Source: Rhodospirillales bacterium (GTDB taxonomy: Bacteria > Pseudomonadota > Alphaproteobacteria > CACIAM-22H2). From it: 7,954 bases of DNA. Under the pieces are notes generated by a model. It was not told where the DNA came from. It worked only from the letters and a program-made list of their open reading frames with translations, and searched no databases. Both the position numbers and the translations under genes were made by a program. Of this stretch, positions 1 to 4,478 are shown one piece after another. Where the stretch lies: positions 1 through 7,954 of the forward strand of contig JACQAF010000320.1 in assembly GCA_016195145.1 (NCBI GenBank), written 5' to 3'. Each line of letters begins with the position of its first letter. Within the stretch, counting starts at the first letter, position 1.

Positions 1-503
1 CCCTCAACTGGGCGACAGCCCAGAGCAGTCTCGGTACCGCACTGGAAAGTCTGGGCGAGCGCGAAGGCGGGACGGCGCGGCTGGAGGAGGCGGTGGCGGC
101 GTATTGCGCGGCGCTGGAGGTTCGCACGCGCGACCGGCTACCGTTCGACTGGGCGATGACCCAGCACAATCTCGGTATCGCACTGAGGAGCCTGGGCGCG
201 CACGAAGGCGGGACGAGACGGCTGGAGGAGGCGGTGGCGGCGTTTCGCGCGGCGCTGGAGGTCCGCACGCGCGACGGGCTGCCGTTCGGCTGGGCGGCGA
301 CTCAAAACAGTCTCGGCAAAGCATTGCTTCGGCTAGGGGAACGCGAAGGCGGGACGGCGCGACTGGAGGAGGCGCTAACCGCTTTCGACGAGGTGCTGAG
401 CGAGCTTCGCAAGATGAATGCGATATATTATGTCGATGACATACAGCAAACTCGCCAGCGCGTTTTACAGCTCATTGCGGAGCGCAAAGGGCGGCGGCAG
501 TAA
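1..503 (+). CDS. Tetratricopeptide-repeat protein, C-terminal fragment (5' end outside window)
   Basis: This open frame is read from base 3, is already open at the window edge and stops at TAA 501-503, so only the last ~166 residues are visible. It consists of 47-residue units of the pattern W-A-x-T/A-Q-x-x-L-G-x-A-L...L-G-E-R-E-G-G-T-x-R-L-E-E-A-V-A-A-x-x-A-A-L-E-V-R-T-R-D, with the unit-starting Trp at bases 9, 150 and 291. The helix-turn-helix spacing and the small/large residue pattern (A-x-x-x-L-G, A-x-x-A-L) are those of TPR-like solenoids, which bind other proteins. The third unit diverges after about base 400 into a charged cap ending in ERKGRRQ. Such long TPR tracts often follow an N-terminal effector domain (for example CHAT, TIR or NTPase), but none can be seen here, so the function is unknown. 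The gene looks unrelated to the FDH locus downstream. I am confident of the repeat type and not of any function. Confidence 0.85.
   Translation, partial: LNWATAQSSLGTALESLGEREGGTARLEEAVAAYCAALEVRTRDRLPFDWAMTQHNLGIALRSLGAHEGGTRRLEEAVAAFRAALEVRTRDGLPFGWAATQNSLGKALLRLGEREGGTARLEEALTAFDEVLSELRKMNAIYYVDDIQQTRQRVLQLIAERKGRRQ
9..401 (+). repeat. Tandem 141-bp coding repeats (about 2.8 units)
   Basis: Units start at 9, 150 and 291, each at the TGG codon, with an exact 141-bp period and no indels. By hand comparison units 1 and 2 match at roughly 85% of DNA positions, and the stretch around CTGGAGGAGGCGGTGGCGGC is identical in both. The array probably continues upstream of the window. Similarity at the DNA level, not only the protein level, points to recent duplication or gene conversion among units. 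Confidence 0.85.
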
Positions 504-520
504 CGCGCCGATCCGGCGCG
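504..520. other. GC-rich perfect hairpin directly after the TPR stop codon
   Basis: CGCGCCG (504-510), a three-base loop ATC and CGGCGCG (514-520) form a perfect 7-bp stem starting at the base after the TAA. The position suggests transcription termination or 3'-end protection for the TPR gene. The following bases are a C run and not a T tract, so it is not a standard intrinsic terminator. The remaining 521-570 bases before fdhD show no clear promoter. Confidence 0.4.
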
Positions 521-570
521 CCCCCCGCCGCCGCTTGTTAGCCGCCGGGGGCGGGTGCATATTGGCGGCC

Positions 571-1452
571 ATGAAAGAATTCACGGTCAAGCCCGACCCC
601 GCCGATGCGCGCCTGACGCAGCGCGTGCGCGGCCTCGATCAGGACGGCAAGGAGGTCGAAACCTCGGTCGTCGTCGAGCGCCCGCTCACCCTGTTCCTCA
701 ACGGGCAGGAAATCGTCACCATGATGACGATCGGCGATTTTCCCGAATATCTCGCGGTCGGCTACCTGCTCAACCAGAACATGCTCAAGCCCGGCGACGC
801 GATCGCCAAGGTCGAGCACGATCCCTCGATCGACACCGTCGTCGTGCGCACGCGCGCCAAAACCAATTTCGAGGAGAAGCTCAAGAAGAAGACGCTCACC
901 TCGGGCTGCGCGCAGGGCACCGTGTTCGGCGACCTGATGGAGAAGTTCGACGAGATCGAGCTGTCGAAGACCGCGGCGCTGCGCACCTCGTGGCTCTATC
1001 GCCTGACGCGCAAGATCAACACTGCGCCGAGCCTCTATCTCGAAGCCGGCGCGATCCACGGCTGCGCGCTGTGCCAGGAAGACCGGCCGCTGCTGTACAT
1101 GGAGGATGTCGGCCGCCACAACGCGGTCGACAAGATCGCCGGCTACATGTTCCTGCACGGCGTGCCGGCGGAGGACAAGCTGTTCTACACCACCGGCCGG
1201 CTGACCAGCGAGATGGTGATCAAGACCGTGCAGATGCGCATCCCCATCCTCATTTCGCGCTCGGGCTTCACCGCCTGGGGGGTGGATCTCGCGCGCAAGG
1301 CGGGGCTGACGCTGATCGGCCGCGCCAAGGGCAGCCGCTTCGTCGTGCTGTCGGGGGCGGAACGCATCGTCTTCGACGCCGACGCCCGCACCGCGATCGA
1401 GGAAGACCGCCAGCACCGCCGCAAATCGAGCGTCGAGAGCGATGCCGACTGA
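571..1452 (+). CDS. fdhD: FdhD, formate dehydrogenase accessory sulfurtransferase
   Basis: The product is 293 aa, close to the usual ~275-290. FdhD carries a persulfide from the cysteine desulfurase (IscS in E. coli) to the bis-MGD molybdenum/tungsten centre of formate dehydrogenase, a cytoplasmic step needed for FDH activity. Recognisable blocks are ERPLTLFLNG and FPEYLAVGYLL near the N-terminus, SGC (C113) in the catalytic loop, HGCALC (C165, C168), MEDVGRHNAVDKI (about residues 177-189) and SEMVIK followed by ISRSGFTAWGV. In the E. coli protein the loop carries CGVC, whereas here only the first Cys is kept (C113; the second position is Gly116) and a different CxxC occurs at 165-168. ATG 571 is taken as the start because conserved sequence begins shortly after it, but its Shine-Dalgarno is poor. 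TTG 562, preceded by GGGGGCGGG, is an alternative adding three residues. The stop overlaps mobA by 11 bp, which implies co-translation. Confidence 0.93.
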   Translation: MKEFTVKPDPADARLTQRVRGLDQDGKEVETSVVVERPLTLFLNGQEIVTMMTIGDFPEYLAVGYLLNQNMLKPGDAIAKVEHDPSIDTVVVRTRAKTNFEEKLKKKTLTSGCAQGTVFGDLMEKFDEIELSKTAALRTSWLYRLTRKINTAPSLYLEAGAIHGCALCQEDRPLLYMEDVGRHNAVDKIAGYMFLHGVPAEDKLFYTTGRLTSEMVIKTVQMRIPILISRSGFTAWGVDLARKAGLTLIGRAKGSRFVVLSGAERIVFDADARTAIEEDRQHRRKSSVESDAD

Positions 1453-2068
1453 GCGCCGCGCCGGCGAGGGCGTGGCCGGAGTCATTCTCGCCGGCGGTCT
1501 CGCGCGGCGCATGGGCGGCGGCGACAAATGTCTGCGCCCGCTCGGCGGGCGGCCGATCCTCGCCCATATCGTCGCCCGCGTGCGCCCGCAGGTGGCGGCG
1601 CTGGTTCTCAACGCCAATGGCGACCCGGCGCGCTTCGCCGAATTCGGCCTGCCGGTCGCGGCCGATGTCGTCGAGGGCTTTGCCGGGCCGCTCGCCGGCG
1701 TGCTGACCGGGCTCGAATGGGCGGCCGCCCATGCGCCCGCTTGCCGCTGGGTGGCGAGCTTTGCCGGCGATGCGCCGTTCGTGCCGCCGGATTTCGTCGC
1801 CCGCATGGTCGCGGCGGCCGAGGGCGAGGGGGCCGAGCTTGCCTGCGCCGCCTCGGGCGGGCGGACGCATCCGGTCTTCGGCCTGTGGCCGGTGGCGCTC
1901 GCCCCGGCCTTGCGCCGGGCGCTGGTCGGGGAAGATATCCGCAAGGTCGATGTGTGGACGGCCCGCTACCGCCTCGCCACGGTCGAGTTTCCATCGGTAC
2001 CGGTCGATCCGTTTTTCAACGCCAACCGCCCCGAGGACCTCGCCGATGCCGAACGGCTGCTGGCGTGA
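1442..2068 (+). CDS. mobA: MobA, molybdenum cofactor guanylyltransferase
   Basis: The product is 208 aa, near the E. coli length of 194. MobA transfers GMP from GTP to Mo-molybdopterin to give the guanine dinucleotide cofactor (MGD) that enzymes of the DMSO reductase/FDH class require. It acts in the cytoplasm. The nucleotidyltransferase signature LAGGLARRMGGGDK lies at residues 16-29 (Gly-rich loop, Arg, Lys). N-A-N-G-D follows at 57-61, D75 plus GFAGPLAGVLTGLE at 79-92, and the metal-binding Asp in FAGDAPF at D110. The C-terminal F-F-N-A-N-R-P-E-D-L is the typical MobA ending motif. The start codon lies inside the end of fdhD (11-bp overlap, different frame), so translation is probably coupled and this copy is probably dedicated to the FDH locus. 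Other CTP-using relatives (MocA) are possible but less likely, since FDH uses MGD. Confidence 0.92.
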   Translation: MPTERRAGEGVAGVILAGGLARRMGGGDKCLRPLGGRPILAHIVARVRPQVAALVLNANGDPARFAEFGLPVAADVVEGFAGPLAGVLTGLEWAAAHAPACRWVASFAGDAPFVPPDFVARMVAAAEGEGAELACAASGGRTHPVFGLWPVALAPALRRALVGEDIRKVDVWTARYRLATVEFPSVPVDPFFNANRPEDLADAERLLA

Positions 2069-2109
2069 TTGGCGGTGGCGCACGCCGGCGGGGCGAGTAA
2101 ACTGGGGGC

Positions 2110-2676
2110 ATGAGTCTGCCCGATCCATCCGCGCCCGAAGCGGCCAAGCCCGACAAGCATGCCCGGCTGCCGGTGGGCGTGATCGTCGAACGCTACCGGA
2201 CCAGCAACCCGTGGCAGGAATTCGGCTGGCGGCCGGCGGCGGTGGTTATCGGCGCGCCGCAAAGCGAGCCATGGTCGGCGGTGCGCGCGACCGGCGATAC
2301 GGCGCAATTCTTCGCCGGAACCTTCGAGATCGAGCTTAACGCGCGCGAGACCATCAATTATCGCGAAAACCTCGCCTCCGCCATGCCGTCGGTCTATGTC
2401 GTGCTGCGGATCGAGGACGGCGCCGGGCCGCACGGCCTGCGCGTCCATCTGGTGACGGTGTCGCCGCCCGAGGCGATCGCCTACCTCGCCGACGGCGCCG
2501 ATATCGTCGAGCGCGTGCCGATGCCTGAAATGATCGCCCTGTGGCTCGACGAATACATCGCCGCCTATCATGTCGAAGAGCCGTTCTACAAACGCCAGCG
2601 GCAAAAGCACGATCCGAACAAGGTCGGCTTCGGCAGCGGCGGGCCGGGGACGCCCGGCGCGGGCCGGCGGTCATGA
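2110..2676 (+). CDS. DUF3305 family protein
   Basis: This 188-aa soluble protein has no signal peptide, no membrane segment and no Cys cluster. It matches my memory of the DUF3305 family: L-P-V-G-V-I-V-E-R-Y (20-29), W-R-P-A-A-V-V-I-G-A-P (40-50), a block ending N-Y-R-E-N-L (83-88) and P-S-V-Y-V-V-L-R (93-100), then E-A-I-A-Y-L-A-D-G and an acidic/aromatic stretch near 140-155. The last ~20 residues are Gly/Pro-rich and probably disordered. The biochemical role is not known to me. It starts 41 bp after mobA and its stop overlaps the next start (ATGA), so it belongs to the same transcript. The family recurs beside formate dehydrogenase genes in proteobacteria, which suggests a part in FDH maturation or assembly (inference). 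The GGGGG run one base before the ATG is too close for a good ribosome site, so a start at a downstream GTG is possible. Confidence 0.82.
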   Translation: MSLPDPSAPEAAKPDKHARLPVGVIVERYRTSNPWQEFGWRPAAVVIGAPQSEPWSAVRATGDTAQFFAGTFEIELNARETINYRENLASAMPSVYVVLRIEDGAGPHGLRVHLVTVSPPEAIAYLADGADIVERVPMPEMIALWLDEYIAAYHVEEPFYKRQRQKHDPNKVGFGSGGPGTPGAGRRS

Positions 2677-3278
2677 CGCGCAAGAAAATCGGCGTGGATG
2701 ACAGAAAAGCGGATGAGGGATTCGCCCGGCGCTGGTCGCGCCTGAAAGACGAAGCCCGCCGGGGCGACGAGACGGTCAAGCCCGAAACCCCGGACGCGGC
2801 CGTGTCCGGGACGGTCGCGCAGCGCGCTCCCGACGATAAACGCGACACGAGAAAAGCGGCCGTGGAAAAACCGCCGCCGGTCGAGGCGAAGGACCTGCCG
2901 TCGATCGACAACCTGACCAAGGATTCCGACTACACGGTGTTCCTGCGCGAGGGCGTGCCCGAGGATTTGCGCCGCCAGGCGTTGCGCAAGCTGTGGGTCA
3001 GCGATCCGATCATGTCGGCCCCCGACATCCTCGACCTGCACGCGCTCGATTACCGCAACGTGCCGACCTTCCCCGAGGGCGTGAAGACGCTGTTCAAGGC
3101 CGGCATCGGCATACTCGACCCGACGCCTGAGACGCCGCCGGCGGACGAGCCGGGCGATGGGGCCGTGCCGGCGGCAACCCCGGATGCTCCGCCCGGCGAT
3201 CCTTCGGCGACGGCTGCCGGGCCGGCGGAGCCTCAGATCCCGCCGCCCATAAAGCCCAAGGGCAAGCCGTCAGCATAG
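2673..3278 (+). CDS. DUF3306 family protein
   Basis: This is a 201-aa soluble protein of unknown function. The N-terminus has F-A-R-R-W-S-R-L-K (17-25), the short basic motif that opens DUF3306 proteins. A variable charged linker follows (about 26-72). The conserved core is at about 74-132: D-S-D-Y-T-V-F-L, V-P-E-D-L-R-R-Q-A-L-R-K-L-W and S-D-P, ending with a D-Y-R-N-V-P-like stretch. Residues from about 148 onward are a Pro/Ala/Gly/Asp-rich low-complexity tail. The start is ATG 2673, overlapping the DUF3305 stop by 4 bp (ATGA), a classic coupling arrangement that argues the two products are needed together. A longer in-frame reading from 2541 exists but overlaps DUF3305 deeply and is rejected. 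It is the last gene before the 295-bp gap and promoter of the structural FDH genes. Confidence 0.82.
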   Translation: MTRKKIGVDDRKADEGFARRWSRLKDEARRGDETVKPETPDAAVSGTVAQRAPDDKRDTRKAAVEKPPPVEAKDLPSIDNLTKDSDYTVFLREGVPEDLRRQALRKLWVSDPIMSAPDILDLHALDYRNVPTFPEGVKTLFKAGIGILDPTPETPPADEPGDGAVPAATPDAPPGDPSATAAGPAEPQIPPPIKPKGKPSA

Positions 3279-3378
3279 GAGTTTTTACCTGTTTGCCTTG
3301 TTTTTTGGCGTCGCCCGGCCGTTTTTCGGGAGCGATACCGGGCAACAGTTAATTTCACAGCTCGGGATTCTTAACACC

Positions 3379-3407
3379 TTGACTTAAGTGGAAATTCAGC
3401 CTGTAAT
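3379..3407 (+). promoter_or_regulatory. Predicted sigma70-type promoter for the FDH structural operon
   Basis: TTGACT (3379-3384, five of six to consensus) and TGTAAT (3402-3407, five of six) are separated by exactly 17 bp. Transcription would start near 3414, giving a leader of about 160 nt before the chaperone start. An 8-bp palindrome, ACTTAAGT (3382-3389), overlaps the -35 box and spacer and could be an operator core, though 8 bp alone is weak evidence. The site stands in the only AT-rich gap of the window and directly upstream of the operon, which supports it. Confidence 0.6.
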
Positions 3408-3437
3408 TCGACTCGGAAAAGGCGCGTAAAATCATAA

Positions 3438-3464
3438 TCCCGGTCAATCGGGAATGCGTTTTTT
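3438..3464 (+). terminator. Attenuator-like hairpin with T6 in the leader
   Basis: TCCCG (3438-3442) pairs with CGGGA (3449-3453) around a six-base loop that can also close with a G-T pair. Six T's follow at 3459-3464, five bases after the stem. Lying between the predicted transcription start (~3414) and the chaperone gene, it resembles a weak intrinsic terminator or attenuator. The stem is short and the T run is offset, so it may be incidental. No leader peptide or known riboswitch fold could be recognised. Confidence 0.3.
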
Positions 3465-3562
3465 CGGGGCCCGAGCCAGCGCCGCGTGCGGCAGATCGAC
3501 GCGGCAGACGGTTTGTTGGCGCAGAAAACGAGGCGCCCGTATGGCGCCGGTGTACGGACGTT

Positions 3563-3568
3563 GGGAGG
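3563..3568 (+). promoter_or_regulatory. Ribosome binding site that fixes a TTG start
   Basis: GGGAGG lies five bases before TTG 3574. This is the best Shine-Dalgarno near the chaperone's N-terminus and favours TTG 3574 over ATG 3541 (only GAGG, seven bases upstream) and over ATG 3454, which lies inside the leader hairpin. Confidence 0.6.
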
Positions 3569-3573
3569 CGTCC

Positions 3574-4182
3574 TTGCAACCGAAAAACCAGACGCTACCC
3601 GACATTGCCGAAGAGGATACGCTGCGGGCGCAGTGTTATGCGCTGCTTGCCCGCTTGCTGGCGGCTCCGCCTTCGGTTGAAACGCTGAGCTCGGTCGGCG
3701 AGATCAAGGGCGATGCCTCGCCGCTGGGCCAGGCGATGTCAGCTCTTGCCGCTGCGGCCCGCAAATCCACGCCCGAGGCAATTTCGCGCGAATATCACGA
3801 TTTATTTATCGGCCTGGGTAAGGGCGAGATGCTGCCTTACGGGTCCTATTATCTCACCGGCTTCCTGCACGAAAAGCCGCTTGCCGATCTGCGCGGTGAC
3901 ATGGCGACGCTCGGCATCGCGCGCTCGCCCGGCGTCAGCGAGCCCGAAGACCATATCGCTGCGGTGTGCGAGATGATGTGCGGCCTGATCACCGGGGCCT
4001 TCGGCAGGCAGGTTCCGGTGGCCGAGCAGCGCCGGTTCTTCGACCTTCATCTCGGACGCTGGGCGCCGCAGTTCTTCAAGGATTTGCAGGCCACGAAATC
4101 GGCGGCGTTTTACATGCCGGTCGGCCTGATCGGCCAGTTGTTCATGGATGTGGAAAGCGAGGCGTTCGCGATGGCGGCCTGA
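3574..4182 (+). CDS. TorD/DmsD-family chaperone for formate dehydrogenase
   Basis: The product is 202 aa from the TTG start, the usual size for the all-helical TorD/DmsD/NarJ family. These cytoplasmic proteins bind the twin-arginine signal of a molybdoenzyme and hold it until the cofactor is inserted, preventing early export. Visible hallmarks are L-R-A-Q-C-Y-A-L-L-A-R-L-L (17-29), E-Y-H-D-L-F-I-G-L-G-K-G (73-84) followed by L-P-Y-G-S-Y-Y-L-T-G-F-L, then L-R-G-D-M-A-T-L-G-I, the family signature E-P-E-D-H-I-A (about 123-129), and a C-terminal F-F-D-L-H-L-G-R-W and F-Y. An in-frame ATG at 3541 would add 11 residues and ATG 3454 would add 40; the added Arg-rich sequence is unlike the family. 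It is first in the structural operon and 70 bp ahead of the small Tat protein gene, and its client is almost certainly FdhA. Its stop region has no terminator. Confidence 0.88.
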   Translation: MQPKNQTLPDIAEEDTLRAQCYALLARLLAAPPSVETLSSVGEIKGDASPLGQAMSALAAAARKSTPEAISREYHDLFIGLGKGEMLPYGSYYLTGFLHEKPLADLRGDMATLGIARSPGVSEPEDHIAAVCEMMCGLITGAFGRQVPVAEQRRFFDLHLGRWAPQFFKDLQATKSAAFYMPVGLIGQLFMDVESEAFAMAA

Positions 4183-4252
4183 GGCCGCCAGCGGGCGCAA
4201 TCCAATGGCAATCGAACGAGGCGACGGGATCGCGAGAGGAGAGGACAAGGTC

Positions 4253-4459
4253 ATGAGCGAAGAAAAACGGATCGAGTCTGTAGCGCGGCGGGAATTCTTC
4301 AGGAAGGCCGGCCTCGGCGCGGGCGCTGTCGCAGCCGGAGTCGCAGTCAGCGGCGCGGCGACGCCGAAGATCGGCGCGGCCGCGGCGCCGTCGGCGACGA
4401 GCGGCGGTTACCGCGAGACGGAACACGTCAAGCGGTACTACGAACTGGCCAAGTTTTAG
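4253..4459 (+). CDS. Small twin-arginine protein, 'formate dehydrogenase region TAT target' type
   Basis: This 68-aa protein starts at ATG 4253 behind a strong purine-rich site (GAGGAGAGGA, seven bases upstream). The twin-arginine motif A-R-R-E-F-F-R-K-A-G sits at 11-20, followed by an Ala/Gly-rich hydrophobic stretch (about 19-36) and an A-A-A-A region near 42-45 where a signal peptidase could cut. Only about 22 residues would remain, ending Y-R-E-T-E-H-V-K-R-Y-Y-E-L-A-K-F (53-68), which is rich in aromatic and charged residues and is the family-specific tail. It has no Cys and no cofactor motif of its own. The layout matches the small family I know as the FDH-region Tat target, always found just before the FDH alpha gene. 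Its function is unknown; it may be an exported or membrane-anchored small FDH subunit or assembly factor (inference). It lies 19 bp before fdhA and is co-transcribed with it. Confidence 0.85.
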   Translation: MSEEKRIESVARREFFRKAGLGAGAVAAGVAVSGAATPKIGAAAAPSATSGGYRETEHVKRYYELAKF

Positions 4460-4478
4460 GTACGGGGAGGCTCCGCGA

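Larger units (their letters stand above)
3279..3573 (+). other. Non-coding regulatory gap between the accessory and structural FDH genes
   Basis: No convincing gene lies here, and the base composition is clearly more A/T-rich than around it (for example 3345-3440). It holds, in order: a weak GC inverted repeat GCCCGG (3313-3318) / CCGGGC (3338-3343) with a long loop and no T tract after it, which may mark the end of the upstream transcript; a sigma70-type promoter (3379-3407); a hairpin followed by six T's (3438-3464); and the ribosome site of the chaperone gene (3563-3568). I found no FNR-type TTGAT-N4-ATCAA site, no sigma54-type GG-N10-GC element and no tRNA. Confidence 0.6.

Noticed and set aside
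418..570. Longer fdhD starting at ATG 418
   Set aside because: It would overlap the TPR gene by 86 bases and add 51 residues that resemble no FdhD N-terminus.
555..1706. A 383-codon plus-strand frame overlapping fdhD and mobA
   Set aside because: It is a shifted reading of fdhD running into mobA, Arg-rich and motif-free, while the true frames carry the family signatures.
538..1944. A 468-codon minus-strand frame opposite fdhD and mobA
   Set aside because: It spans two real genes that themselves overlap, and its translation is low-complexity (Ala/Arg/Gly/Asp) without domain features. It is a composition artefact.
3313..3343. Intrinsic terminator after DUF3306
   Set aside because: GCCCGG/CCGGGC form only a 6-bp stem with a 19-base interior and no T tract follows, so it is mentioned only as part of the gap.
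3414..3573. Molybdenum-cofactor riboswitch in the FDH leader
   Set aside because: The placement is attractive, but I could not find the multi-stem fold of that RNA; only one short hairpin is evident.
4183..4252. Separate promoter before the small Tat protein
   Set aside because: The 70-bp gap is GC-rich with no -35/-10 pair of acceptable spacing; only a strong ribosome site is present.
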